This document shows positions 36,060-47,590 of a stretch of DNA of 64,000 bases, piece after piece. Under the pieces are notes generated by a model that saw only the letters and a list, made by a program, of their open reading frames with translations, was not told where the DNA came from and ran no database searches. The translations under genes were made by a program, and so were the position numbers. Position 1 is the first letter of the stretch. Each line of letters starts with the position of its first letter. The stretch is from positions 43,616,651 to 43,680,650 of the forward strand of contig NC_065571.1 of assembly GCF_937616625.2 (NCBI RefSeq). The letters are read 5' to 3'. This stretch comes from Mercurialis annua (taxonomy: Eukaryota > Streptophyta > Magnoliopsida > Malpighiales > Euphorbiaceae).

Positions 36060-36800
36060 AGTATGTTCAAACTTTTCAAAAATACACCAATACTAATTAT
36101 TCATTTTCACGCAACAATACGCTTACTATGAGAGAGCAACATGTGTCGCGTCGCGTGCTAGCGCGCAATGCATAAGCACGTTAGCCCCCTTCAACGCACC
36201 ATCGCGTTAATGCATTAGACATATATCTCAAATATATTTCCAATTCACAGCTTCTAAAAAATAACTCAGACTTTAAAGAAAACAGATTTTTTTCTCTTTC
36301 TAATAGATTTGAAATTCTGAGATGTGTTTGAGATTCTTTTAATATATATTTGAGCTGTAAAATAAAAAAAAACGCTAATATTTATTTTTGTTATATGTTC
36401 TTAGATATTATATCACACAATGTTTGGGCATTAATTTTTTTCATTATTCAGCACTTCGAACAATATCTTTGTAGATGATTTCACCTGAAAAATAATTCAG
36501 AATAATGTAAATGTGACGTATACAATACGGGAAATTCTTTGACACATAACTAATACATTTTCAAAACATGTGATATACTGGAGATACGTTACATATACCT
36601 ACCAGATACATATATCTGATAAATATATTTGAAAATGATACTAAAAAATATTATAGTTACCTTCCAAATACATGAAGGTACTCATAATTAATACACATTT
36701 TTTTTTTCTAAAATATCTCTAATACACTCATGAATTACGAGGGGTGACACACGGACGTGTTGCTCTCTTATGCGAGAGTAGAAGTATTAAGTTTTTCAAT
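36060..36800. mobile_element. TIR element with 'gagagagcaacatgtgtcgc' arms
   Basis: The left arm reads 'tatgagagagcaacatgtgtcgcg' and the right arm, in reverse complement, 'cataagagagcaacacgtccgtgtgtc'. Outside these are 'cttttcaaaaatacaccaatac' and its diverged mirror. A CpG-rich core, 'cgcgtcgcgtgctagcgcgc', lies at about 36150. The outer ends and TSD are uncertain. Confidence 0.5.
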
Positions 36801-37040
36801 TTTTAAATATTTAATGTAATTATACCACACACGGCATGCGCATAGAGTTGAAGATAAGATAGATACATGAGAAAAAGAAATGCAAAATCCAAGGACTTCG
36901 ATTAGGACATTTACATACATCTCTTCCACTGCAGCAGAATGCAATTTTCAGTGCGAGCAAAGCCAATTAGTTCTCTCTCTAAACTACAACCTTTGGCTGG
37001 AGCATGCCATCTTGATATGTGAATAAAAGGGCCGCTGCCA

Positions 37041-39419
37041 CTAATCCTCTGAAGCTGTTCGACCATCTTCGCTTAGCTGCGATTCTCTTTCTTGTTCCTC
37101 TGCAAAAATGAAAAACGAAAAATTTACCTACCATAAAACTGTAGACATTTCATCATGGCAACTGGTGACTAGGAAACAAAATAACTAGCAACCGGTGAGC
37201 CTTGATTCGAAGATTGGGTCAATGCTAGATACTAGACAAAATGACACTAAAACTAAGAGTTTACATGAATACTAAATATGGCATGATGTAGTCAGATTTG
37301 TACAAAGGATCAGCATGTTGAATTGAATCAACACCATGAACCATCACTTAGAGTCTATTTTCAAGCAACATCATAGGAACATGTGAAAAGTTCTAGAAAC
37401 AATCGAATTGTAGAGTAAGCTCAGCACCTGGCACTCAATGAGAGATCATCAGAGGCTTCGTAATTAGGGTAACACAATCACCTGGAGTCCTAGACATAAA
37501 ATAAGTAGGTCCTCTTTCTTTCTCTTTCTTGTTCCTCTTCTATTTCTTCTTCAAGTGTAAAACAGAAAGGACAAGCTAAAGATGATATCTTGAAATATAC
37601 AAGTGAGCGATTCAAAGACTTGTACAGAAGAGGAAGAAAAAAATTTAGATACACACTAAGAATGCAAAACGGCCAGTGAGTTAATTCATGGTTGGCATAA
37701 ATTACGGATGGGATAGATAGGCAGTGCGGTAAATTATAGACGGGATAGCTCATCTGCATCACTCATAGGTCACTCTTGAAAAACTATCTTCATTAGCAGT
37801 ATGATTCACTTTAATTCACTCAAGTTCGTAAGCCATCCTCTCTCTCTCTCACTCAATAACTGATCGTCCTTTTTTTTGGTACAACTGAAAGCTAATGTTA
37901 TCTTGAATAGCTAACTCCTATCATACTGCCTTGTAGCAGCTAACACAAAGAAAATAATGCTCTCTACACATATAACCCTCTTGCACGTGAACTGCCCTCT
38001 CTAAATTCATATTGTAAGACTCGCACCCTCTATCTAGCTGTGAGAGTTCAGCAATATGAGATAAATGCTGCCTAGAGAATATGGTCTGTAACCTCTATAG
38101 TTTCCATGAAGCAAGGGACGCTTTGCTACCAGACTCCAAAACCACTTTGTATTGCCATGTTCCCAAACTAAGATCAGACTTTGATGAATAGCTACCAGTT
38201 AACATAATTATAGTACCATAAGCAAAATTGAATAGTAATCCAATTATCCATCTGCCATCATCACCTACTATTCTTATTTCTTTTGATCCTTATTTTTCAT
38301 GAACCAGACAAAACAACTGGTTGCACAACTTCCATTTTAGAATCACTTATTAAACTAAATATCCAATCACCAAATAAATACCAATAATTCACAGAGTTTT
38401 ATGTTTTTCATTAGGTTGCCGGGCCACTTATCAATTGTACCGGCAGATAATTTGAGAATATAAAAAAAATCATAGGAATACTACATCTTCAATGACAATG
38501 AAAAACAGCTTCTAATGAAAGTTTGCATTCAGAAACTTATCAACTTCCTTTGTCTCACTAACTCAACATATATTGGTAAAAAGGCCTTGTAGCTTATGTC
38601 TGTCAGTGTCTGAACTAAAAATGACCATATCTAAAGCTTCAAACTAGTTGGCATTAGCTAAATGGATCATTTGGTTCCATTCGCATCTTAACCCTTATCA
38701 TGACATCCTCTTTTGTCTTTAGTTTTCCAAACTGATACCCCATCTCACAAGATAGTTCACCATAATTCACTTAGATTAAATATAGAGTAACTAGCATGCA
38801 TAGAGGAATGAAAAGTAGCTAATCCACGATAGAATTTGGTCTGGAAGAAGGGTCGGTGTACATAATCGATGATCAAATATTAACAGTTTGCAGAATACCC
38901 ATATAAAGTTAAACTTGAGAGTTCAGACTCACATACCCATAAGTTTGTAAGTTGCCTTTTGAAAACGTCTTTCAAGCTTATCAAGCTTCTTCTGCACATC
39001 CCTCCTTAGATCCCAGTTTGGTTTCTTTGGAGCAATGTTGAGAAACGGATCCTCTTTATTCTCCGACGGCGGAGGTGCAGCTGCAATAGGATCTTCAAAC
39101 TTGGGGAGCACAGGTGGAGCAAGCTTAGCTTCCTGAAGCTCCTTGTCTTGAGGCACATAATTTCGAAACTTCATGCTAGGATTACTACAAAGAACACAAG
39201 AGATATAGCAATAATGAACACAAATTGACTTCAAAGTTAGAATAAATGGGTACGCAAATTAGAATAATTAAAGGGAAAAAGAACTGACTTATCATTGTCA
39301 TCAGCATTATCAGTAGTATCAGGAGTGTTGAGAAGTTGACGGGCAGCTTTGAGAGCATTAAGTCTCTCACGACGAGCAACTGCAGCTTGCTCTATTGAAT
39401 CTTCCTCCTCAATGCCCAT
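37041..39419 (-). CDS. CCDC12/Cwf18-like pre-mRNA splicing factor
   Basis: Cwf18/CCDC12 proteins are small components of activated spliceosomes and act in the nucleus. Three coding exons join in frame: 39419-39289, 39184-38937 and 37099-37041, giving 145 residues. The borders are canonical (ATAA|gtcag, tttgtag|TAATCC, ATGG|gtatg, ttttgcag|AGG). The N-terminal helix carries AAVARRERLNALKAARQLL (residues 12-30). The diagnostic Cwf18 block follows: MKFRNYVP (48-54), LAPPVLPKFEDP (65-76), DPFLNIAPKKPNWDLRRDVQ (89-108), then the coiled coil KKLDKLERRFQKATYKLM. The length fits the family (about 145-165). The short acidic tail comes from the last exon; a similar second candidate tail exon lies in intron 2 at 37536-37490. 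Intron 2 is 1.8 kb. Confidence 0.92.
37100..38936 (-). other. Intron 2 of the Cwf18-like gene
   Basis: No transposable element could be delimited. It contains a possible alternative terminal exon at 37490-37536 and a CTCTCT run near 37840. Confidence 0.7.
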
Positions 39420-39439
39420 GCTTTTTACTTTTTCCTATC

Positions 39440-39453
39440 AACCCTAACCCTAA
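39440..39453 (-). promoter_or_regulatory. Telo-box-like AACCCTAACCCTAA before the Cwf18-like gene
   Basis: Two CCCTAA units lie 21 bp upstream of the start codon, in the presumed leader or proximal promoter. Telo-boxes near the transcription start are common in plant genes for translation, splicing and growth. The role here is inferred from position. Confidence 0.5.
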
Positions 39454-39544
39454 TTTTCTATTAAAATTACTCCACTTTTCTGTCTATGCTTTTCCGGGGT
39501 TATTATTCCATTCCTCTTTTCAAACTATTTAAAAGTTTTATATA

Positions 39545-39938
39545 GGCAAAAAGGTAAGAAAAACCCTCTATTTTTTCTCAAAAATACATATCAGCCTTTT
39601 TATTTTTTTGGGCACAATTAAGCCCTCCTGCTGTTAAAATTGAACAATTAAATCCTCGTTGTTTTAAAATCGAAGAAATAAACCCTTTTAACTTAATTTT
39701 TAGACATTCACCCCCTCAAATTTCCGGTAAATATATTAAACATTAAAATTATTTTTGTAACTCTTTTTCTATATAATTATGAGAGACATGTCAACTATTA
39801 ATGAGTGTTTCCAATGGTGTTGGACGAAAAAAATTATTTGTTCTATTTAAAAATAAAGAGGGTTTAATTGTACCCAAAAAAGTAAAAGGGTTAATTTGTA
39901 CTTTTATAAAAATTATGAGGGTTTTTTGTATGTTTTGC

Positions 39939-39941
<3 letters not shown>
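39545..39941. mobile_element. TIR MITE, about 400 bp
   Basis: The left end GGCAAAAAGGTAAGAAAAAC then CCTCTA is mirrored by the right end (TGGCAAAACATACAAAAAAC then CCTCAT in reverse complement). Shared inner words are 'ttttttgggcacaattaa' and 'ttttttgggtacaattaa'. It directly abuts the TA microsatellite. Confidence 0.75.

Positions 39942-39995
<54 letters not shown>
39942..39995. repeat. (TA)n microsatellite, about 54 bp
   Basis: An uninterrupted AT/TA alternation lies between the MITE ending at 39941 and the next one starting at about 39997. Confidence 0.95.
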
Positions 39996-39996
<1 letters not shown>

Positions 39997-39997
<1 letters not shown>

Positions 39998-40406
39998 CCT
40001 AATGCCTTAAAAACCGACCTTTTAGCCCCTTTTCGATCCTATCCTGACATTGAAAACTTGTTAATTTTATCTTATTTCGCATTTATCGTTTCAATTGTAT
40101 CCTAATTTTTTAAATTTTTGTCAATTTTTTTGCTTAAATGATGAAATCATTCAATTAACCATGTTTAAAGATAAAATTAAATTCATTTTCATTCAAAAAA
40201 GTACAAATAAAGTCCTTTAAATATTAACTAAAAAACATAATCAAATTAAAACTCATTTAAATTCTTAATTAATTTAACTAAATCTAAATAAATTTTAAAC
40301 ATGTACAATTAATATATGTTATACATGGAGGACGTTTTTGAATTTTTTTTCCAAATGAAAAAGACGTCAATTTAATATTTCAGAGTATAATTGAAACGAT
40401 AAAATG
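39997..40406. mobile_element. Truncated GGCCTAAT-family MITE
   Basis: The left end GCCTAATGCCTTAAAAACCG and about 410 bp of body match the family ('ttttcgatcctatcctgac', 'gacgtcaatttaatatttcag'). The right terminal arm is missing: homology stops at 'gaaacgataaaatg' where the next element begins. Confidence 0.8.
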
Positions 40407-40760
40407 GGCTATTAATCACCCATGGCACCTCAATTTTAGGGGTACGGGCGCTAAACTCCCTGGTGTTTAAAAACGGGCGCTAAACCCCCTGATCTTTGTG
40501 GCGGCGCTCAATAAACCCCTTTTGGACGAAATATGACCAAAATACCCCTAGCGCCGTTTTTTTGGTCAACTGACTTTTTTTCAAAAAAATAAATAATTAA
40601 ATAGTGCTGCCACGTCAGCAAACTATCCTAAAAATTAAAACACCTAAAATACCCCTAATTTAATTTAGAAAAGACAAAAACAAAACAAATCAACCCACTT
40701 TTAACCATTTAATTAACCAACCCAACCGCCAACACCACCCAACCCATTGATTTTAATTAC
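40407..40760. mobile_element. Partial element with TAATCACCCATGGC end
   Basis: The sequence TTAATCACCCATGGCACCTC followed by 'gtacgggcgctaaac' and 'cgggcgctaaaccccctgat' matches the left arm of the element at 62473-63407. No matching right arm exists downstream, so it is a one-sided remnant. Confidence 0.7.
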
Positions 40761-40904
40761 TTTTAAAATATAAATTAAAATACTATATTTATTTGTAATA
40801 AATATACTAACTAATTTAAATAAAATAAATTAATATAATCATAATAAATTTAATTAATATATAAATTGACCAATCACGTTAGTTTAAAACTTATTTTATA
40901 ACAT

Positions 40905-41235
40905 ACAATTTAGATATGATTTAAATAGCAATTTGTAAGTAATGAATAATTAGCATATAAATTAACTTTCTGGGAAAATTAGTCATGTGATTATGATAAA
41001 TTAATCTCATTTTGTAATTTATCCTCTTAACTGTAAGCTAAATGTCCATTCAATTGGAAATTTGTCCCCTCAACAGTAAGCTAATTTGCCAAAATGAGAT
41101 TAATTAACCACAATCATTAATTTTTTTTTTAAAAAAAAATCACCAAGTTAATGACTGATTTGCGAACAAATTAATTTATATGTTAATTTCATTATTTATA
41201 AATTGAAGGGGCAAATTGCTAATTAGGTTAATTAA
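40905..41235. mobile_element. TIR MITE related to 7645-7945
   Basis: The left words 'caatttgtaagtaatgaataattagcatataaattaa' are mirrored by 'ttaatttatatgttaatttcattatttataaattg' on the right. The middle carries 'cctcaacagtaagctaatttgcc' and related repeats. The ends are approximate. Confidence 0.6.
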
Positions 41236-41241
41236 ATAGAA

Positions 41242-41595
41242 GACCTAATTATTCAAAAATACCCTATCTTTTCAATTTTTTTGTTTATGGCAACATCGTT
41301 TAAAATCTTCAATTTGAGACTATTTTTCAATTTTCATTTTCAATTATAGCGACTTGTCAAAATTCAAATATATTTTTTATATAATTTCATATTATTTAAA
41401 TTTGTATTTATATCAAAATAAAATTTACAATAAGATAATATGCGAAGTTTATTTGAATTTTTTTCTACTCTAATTTGTACAACTAGCTACAATTGAAAAC
41501 GAAAATTGAAAAATTGGTTAAAATTGAAAATTTTGAAAGATGTTTCCGTAGATGGAATAAATCATAAAGATGATGTATTTTTAAGTGATTAGGCC
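41242..41595. mobile_element. Mutator-like MITE just upstream of the DUF1308 gene
   Basis: The ends are GACCTAATTATTCAAAAATA and GGCCTAATCACTTAAAAATA (reverse complement). Flanks TAAATAGAA (41233-41241) and TAAATAAAA (41596-41604) agree at 8 of 9 positions. The right end lies 144 bp before the start codon of the next gene, so it forms part of that promoter. Confidence 0.85.
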
Positions 41596-41739
41596 TAAAT
41601 AAAATGGTGAAATGTTTAATTTACCATCTTCCACCTTCGTTTCAAATAGAATGTAACACAAACTCCATTTGTGACAGAGAGAGTATGCAAAACAGAGAGA
41701 GGTGCAATTGGTAACTGAGTCCATTTCGATTTGAAATTA

Positions 41740-44700
41740 ATGGAAGAAATAATTGAAAAGGCAATCAACAGATGCAAACGAGTGATCGGCAGAATTGAAA
41801 AATTACAGTTGCTCAACTCCATCAACCGATCATGTACTCACACTCTCCTCAAATTAGCTCATTCCGAGCTCGCTTTTCTCTCGCGCATTCCCCACCATCA
41901 ACCATCGATTCCACCCAGTGTCAACATTGGCCACCTTGAAGCAGTGATTCACATACTGGAGCAGCCATCCGTCACCGGAGTTTCGCGTGTCTGCAAACCC
42001 ATCCCGGTAACTGTTTCAGTACCAAATGTTATTGTTCACGTTGATATCGTTTGTATTTTTAACAAAAACCCAGTTTGGATTATTGTTTCTGATAGAAACC
42101 CTAGTTATATTTCTTGGAATGAATGCTTTAAATCAAGAATGCAGCATCTTCTAGACGAAGCTCGCTGTTCTCATATACTCAAACCCTCGTCGATACTTAT
42201 GTTCTTTGCCCGTGGAATTGAGGGGCTTTTGTTTGAGAAGCTTAGGAGTGAATTTGGGGCTCTTGAAATTGGATTAGAGTTTGATTTAGGTGAGGATTTA
42301 GAGGGTGACTGGATAAATGTGACTGAAACGCCATATCAAGAATCTGTTTTTCTCGAGATTAAGATTGATTGTGATTCTAGTAATAGTAGCATTAGTGATG
42401 CTGTCTCGAGTTTGGAGTGTGTTTCTGTTGATGATTTTGAAGGGCTACAAGAAGAGGACACTGAAATAATCTTAGATGATTCTTTTAGTTCTATTCTTTT
42501 AGACTTGAAGTTGGTGTCTGAAAAGGTTCAAAGTGCCTGTGATTTTATAAATTTTGACACGACGGCATTGATTGCTCTTGTCTCTGGCATCAGCAATGGT
42601 TGTGCGAAGAAACTTTTGGATAGCCAAGAGGTTGAATTGAAGCAGAGGTTCAAGGGAAACGTTGGCTTTGTGATGGCACAGGTAACATTTGCTTGTCATT
42701 TTTTTGTTCCTTTCTAATTTGAGGGCACGATATTCAGAATCTTAAATCTTATAGTTGCATAACTGTTGATATAATTTGCACGGGATGGAAAGCTTTTTTA
42801 TGTAGGTAATCTCAACTTATCTTGCGAGATGCTAACATTAATCCTAAATAAGTATTGCCATTGTGATAGTTAAAGCTGAGGGAGTGTGAATATAAACGGT
42901 AATTACATCATAAAATGAGATATATTGGCTTGGTGACTGCAATCATAAGCAAGTTGCTCCTGTACCTGATTTTGTTGTTAATCATTCTGCATGGTGTTAT
43001 AAAATACTTAACCAATACGATGATTTATGATATGTTTAGTAATTTTATTATCCTTCTTTCCATGTAACAATTGAGAGAGAGATAGTGGTGGGTTGGGAAC
43101 GATAGTCCTTGTGGCACAAGCGGTGCAAAATATGGGTGTAAGTGGACTAAGGAAAAGGTGAAATTGACACAGAAGAAGTTCCAAATGAATTAGAGAGAGA
43201 CCGTTGATTTTCAAGAGGTAGAGGTACAAGATCAAAGAAGACTCTTAGGTTTTGCTGCTAATAAAGACTCAATCAGTTGTGGTTATAGAATGCTGCTAAA
43301 GATGGATATTAATTTTGAACCTTGGTGCTTATTATTGACATAGGGAAAATAAATCTTTTGCTATTATCAAAAACTTGTTTTTTTTTTTTAAGTTTTGTAG
43401 TCAGTAATCCATCCTATTGTTTGAGCATTCAATCAGTCACTGATGTTTAGTGACGCAAAACTTCATTTAATAAATTACATGATAACTATATTTGCAAATA
43501 TATGCAGTAAATCTGTGCATAAATTGCTTGATATCATATAAACATTTGATACGTTTCCTAAAGGAAGACTACAACTATTTCCAGCTTAGATATCTGTAAT
43601 GCAGTGGGCTTCATACTGGACTGTTTAAAAATGTGCGTGGGTGCTAAACTCTGTTATATTGCATGATATTATCTAAAAGTCACTTTGATAAACCTCCTGC
43701 CAGGCCTTGTCTGAAATTCAGAACCCAATACATGCAGAACTCGCTGGTGTAATGCGTGGCAAGAGAGGAATAATATGTGAAAGCGTTCAATCCGAGTTCA
43801 AAGAGTTGGTCTCATTGTGTGGAGGACCTCATGAGCAGCTAAGAGCTGAGAAACTGTTGAAACACCTTATGTAAGTTATAAATGGGACATTTTTTTCTTA
43901 GTTATGGAATCTTATAGCACATAAGTCATAAAAACTACTGAGTTGCTTGGAGCTCCTTTATGTATTTTTTTTTAGTCTGTCTGTTGATTGGTAAGATACA
44001 TTTAGTACCTAGATCAAGCCTAAGGTGATTGTTCCTCACTGTTTTTCTTTTAACAAAAGGAACAGTTTTCGATGACATTGAAAACGTGAAATCAATTTAC
44101 GTGCATATAGTGCTTTGGTCACTTAATTAATGTCAACACGAATATGATAATTCAAAGTTGTTGTCATTCAGGTTCTCTGATGGACAGTATTTCTTTTATC
44201 AACATGCTGTGGAATTAGACTCGGGAATTTGTGTGTGTCATAAATGGATCGTGTCAGACTAAACTTGAAATATGATTACGAACAAGACTTGATTAACAAT
44301 TGTGTTTGATATATAGAAGTCAAATACGACGCGCTTATAACACGAGTTACATGACATGACACGTATTATTAATACATTAGTTAAATGTGCTTTTGAGTCG
44401 ATTTGCTTGAAATGAAACATTTACATCCATTTAATTATTTAAATAATATAACTTTATTTAAAATAATACAAATAAACTCATTAATATCTATTAAAAGAAA
44501 TAGGGTTATTGTCATAAAATATCCACAACTTTTGCGTTTTTTTCGATTTAAGAACAATTTATTAAACGTTTCAACACACATTCCAACCTTTTCAAACTTT
44601 TCATCCTATAGTCTAGTGCCGTTTTGGCCGTTTTTTTCCGTAAACATGATGTTGTTTTGGCCGTTTTGGATGAAATGTTGAACTTTTTTATGCTAAAAAA

Positions 44701-45798
44701 ATGAAATGTTGAACTTTTTTATGCTAAAAAATGAAAGGTTGGGATGTGTGGACTGGTGCCACGTTTGTTAGAATGTGATCAAATCGAAGAAAAAAAATGC
44801 GAAATGTGAGGATTTTTATGACAATAACCCAAATCAACGATGTAATAATTTTATATAACATGAATGAAAATATAAATATTGTTAAATATAATACAATTCT
44901 AAAACTTAAAACTAAACAGTATTTAATTAAAAATGTTTAAACGGATTTGCTTGTTATATCTATTTAGACACAAAATTAATCTTGTTATAAACGAATTGAT
45001 CCATTTACAACACAAATCTGTCTATATCAAATCCAAACTCGCTTAATTTTATATCGTGTTATTTAATCTTATTGGTCTAAATTGTCTATGTAAGTAAAAT
45101 CTCATCTATTTGGTTAATTTTCGTTTAGTAGAAGACACATAAATTTGTACTGGTTTTCTACGTGTTCTTATTGATTTGGAACTTTTAAATTAAGAAGACA
45201 CATTTATTTGTATCTTTCTATCATTAATATTCCCTATCCACAAGAGTAGATTGTCTCTGTTATTTCCGCTTGTGGTAATAGCTAATTTGCAGAGGGAAAA
45301 GAGAAAAGGGTGACAGGGTGAGTATTTAGGTTGGGGCGATTGGTAAGTATAGAAGAGAGATATTGGAGCTTAGTTGAAAAGGATTTTGGCTTGGTTACAG
45401 GCTCAGTATCAGTCCTGCTTAACCTTTCAGAAGCTAGAATAAGTGTACATTTGGATTTGGCTGTGGCCAGCTTTGCGTTTGAATTAAATCTTCTACATTA
45501 TATTTGGTGCTTAATTTTATGTTTCCTCCTTTTGTTTTATTACTGGATGGTAGTATAATTCAGTGAACTAATGCTATGAAACTGGAACAGGGTTGTGCCA
45601 GATAGTCCTTCAGAACGCATGATGTGCCTCCCGACAACTAGAAAGCTGGCAATGAAGAACAAGGTGGTATTTGGGACTGGTGATCGTTGGCATACTCCAA
45701 CATTAACTGCTAACATGGGATTTGTCAGAGCAGTTTTACAAACTGGGATGTCTCTGTTTACTATCGAGCACCGACCAAGGGCTTTAACAGGTGATTAG
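41740..45798 (+). CDS. DUF1308 protein, UPF0415/C7orf25-like
   Basis: Three coding exons join in frame: 41740-42681, 43704-43870 and 45591-45798, giving 438 residues. The borders are CACAG|gtaaca, cctgccag|GCC, CTTAT|gtaagt and ggaacag|GGTT. The ATG at 41740 is the first in frame. The N-terminal part (1-25) is helical and basic. A middle part holds VPNVIVHVDIVCIF and WIIVSDRNPSYISW. The conserved C-terminal DUF1308 region starts near FINFDTTALIALVSGISNG (about 269-287) and ends with GDRWHTPTLTANMGFVRAV...EHRPRALTGD. The family is widely conserved in eukaryotes and of unknown function; the D-T-T-x-L-I start resembles a PIN-like nuclease fold, which is only a hypothesis. An acidic serine-rich linker (about 205-250) separates the two parts. 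Intron 2 (1.7 kb) carries transposable elements. A MITE ends 144 bp upstream. Confidence 0.9.
44225..45065. mobile_element. GTGTCATAAA-type element in DUF1308 intron 2
   Basis: The left end 'gtgtgtcataaatggatcgtgtc' is mirrored on the right by 'gatccatttacaacacaaatctg...atatcgtgtt'. It shares this theme with the outer element in the BRO1-like intron 8. It is interrupted by the MITE at 44503-44831. Confidence 0.55.
44503..44831. mobile_element. TIR MITE nested in the intronic element
   Basis: The left end GGGTTATTGTCATAAAATAT matches the right end in reverse complement (GGGTTATTGTCATAAAAATC). The arms continue with 'cgatttaa' and 'cgatttga'. Within it 'aaatgttgaacttttttatgctaaaaaa' is tandemly duplicated at 44671-44727. 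No convincing TSD. Confidence 0.75.
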
Positions 45799-46740
45799 TT
45801 TTTTTTTATTATTGTGGTGATAATTATTTTGAAATCGCCGTTCTGTAGGTTTGACTTACAAAATCCTGATTTTTTTTCCGCCATAAGTAGCTGTACATAC
45901 ATAATAATGTATGACAACCAAAATTTATGCTGTGAAATAATTCCATAAATAGTTGACAAATAGCTTTTATATGAGTAGGACTGCGTGTTCTCTAAGAACT
46001 AAGATGGATTACATTGTTTTTGATACTGAGCTTTAATTCACTTTATCAAGAGAGTAGGAATCTAGTATCTCTTTTGCTGCCAACAAATAATTATTCTTCG
46101 ACTATGGGTGAAATTTGAACACTGTTTATTTGTGGAATATGTTAAAATATTTAAAAAGTTTGAGCCATTTTAAATATGAACCGAAGCCATTTTAAATATG
46201 AACCAAGAGTTTAGCTTATGAAATAACAATAAATGCTTGCTGCATGTTTAAGATTGGAAATCAAAATTAACAATAAATTTCTGAAGGATATATTCCATTT
46301 TCATATTTATAAGCCGTATCATGTCAATTTTTGAAGCCAAACAGAGTGCTGATGTGTGTTCTCATGATTAGTCATTTTAATCCAATTGCACCCTTAATTG
46401 TAGAAATTTGCAGTCAAGAGAAAGAATCTCCCTTGTAGGAATTTGCAAGATTGTGACTTGAAATAGATTAGGTAGAAGTAGAAGTTAGAACAATTCTACT
46501 GCCCTTCCTCTTATATTGAGTCATCAATTGAGGATTGAATAAGCTGGACTTCAAATTATTTTCCATTAACACCTAATTTCTTGAATATTTGATTGATCAT
46601 TTTATGGTTTATAAAAATGGATTATGTGAAGTTCTCAAAAAAAATTGGATTATGTAATAAGTGATAAAGTAGTATAACAAATATAATAAACGAAAATAAA
46701 CAAATAAACAGTGGATCCTAAAAAATGAAAGGAATTAGAT
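45799..46740. other. 3' flank between convergent DUF1308 and NHL genes
   Basis: The two genes converge here, so this stretch holds both 3' UTRs. The tandem words 'agccattttaaatatgaaccga' are seen at 46162-46205. No other gene. Confidence 0.5.
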
Positions 46741-47562
46741 TTAGAGCTTCAGTCTAAACTTGCAATTACTGGCTTTGATGCTAATCAAGCTGTTGGTAGT
46801 TAAGCTATCCACTACCAACAAGCAATCTCCCAAGATCTTCACCTTCTTCAGCTTCAATCTTCCAAGTTTAACAGCAATAGGAGCTGACACTTTAAGATCC
46901 AACGGAATACGCCCTGTTTGTTGTTGCTCTTGTAATGCTGACATCAAAGTACTTCCGTACTGTCTCTGCCCACTTAAGCTAACGTCGAGCTTCGTTATAT
47001 TCCGGTGACCTTGGTAGAATTTTGGTATAGTTCCAGCACAAAGCAGTGTGTCGGTGTACCATACGCTCAGCTTCCCTCCTTTTTCATAATAAATTCCTAT
47101 TTTCTTGTTTGGATTGTTGGCTGTAATCTTGACATCAAATTTAGCATAAAGAGTCATGTCGTAGTTGAGTCGTAGATCACTAATTCGCAGGCTGTCGACC
47201 GAGTATTTTGGAATCTTGGGTTGGAAGACAAGGTAGAGAATGCCTGCAATGGCAGCAATTATTACTAATATAAGGAGAATGAGGCTTATTGTCCAACATA
47301 AGCACTTGCAGAGACAGCTTCTTGCTGTTTTCCTTGTCGTTGCTGTATTTGTTGCAGGTTCTGTTACAGTTGCTCGACTTACCGTGCTGGTAACTGGAGG
47401 TTGATGCTGATGATGAAGAGGACTACCTTTCTCTGAAACTGATGAGCCTTGAGGTACAAGTGGTGATGTTGGGGGTGGTGCTGCTTCCATGTCGACCGAC
47501 GGGTGAATTCTCTGGCTCTCTATCATCACTTGTTGCAGCTTTTTGTGTCCTTTATTTTGCAT
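46741..47562 (-). CDS. NDR1/HIN1-like LEA_2 membrane protein, NHL6 type
   Basis: NHL proteins are single-pass plasma-membrane proteins of the LEA_2/WHy fold linked to defence and abiotic stress. This intronless frame encodes 273 residues. A proline-rich cytosolic tail (to about 80) leads to a Cys cluster, RSCLCKCLCWT (81-91). One transmembrane helix follows, SLILLILVIIAAIAGILYLV (93-112), then a LEA_2 domain (about 140-255) with ITANNPNKKIGIYYE (146-160), LPKF-type TIPKFYQGHRNIT (178-190), GRIPLDLKV and RLKLKKVKILGDC. The family NPN motif is intact. The first ATG is at 47562, but a TATATAAT stands only 29 bp upstream of it. Translation therefore probably begins at the second ATG (47526, MIESQRIHP), giving 261 residues, which also fits the family's usual N-terminus. 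The neighbour is convergent DUF1308. Confidence 0.92.
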   Translation of the reverse strand: MQNKGHKKLQQVMIESQRIHPSVDMEAAPPPTSPLVPQGSSVSEKGSPLHHQHQPPVTSTVSRATVTEPATNTATTRKTARSCLCKCLCWTISLILLILVIIAAIAGILYLVFQPKIPKYSVDSLRISDLRLNYDMTLYAKFDVKITANNPNKKIGIYYEKGGKLSVWYTDTLLCAGTIPKFYQGHRNITKLDVSLSGQRQYGSTLMSALQEQQQTGRIPLDLKVSAPIAVKLGRLKLKKVKILGDCLLVVDSLTTNSLISIKASNCKFRLKL

Positions 47563-47590
47563 AAGAACACTTGGTAATGTGAGAATTGCT

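Noticed and set aside
41731..41739. Start of the DUF1308 protein three codons earlier
   Set aside because: That codon is TTG; the first ATG is at 41740.
45331..45558. 75-codon frame in the DUF1308 region
   Set aside because: It lies wholly within intron 2; the exon 2 to exon 3 splice joins the conserved domain without it.
46760..47008. 82-codon plus-strand frame
   Set aside because: Antisense shadow of the NHL gene.
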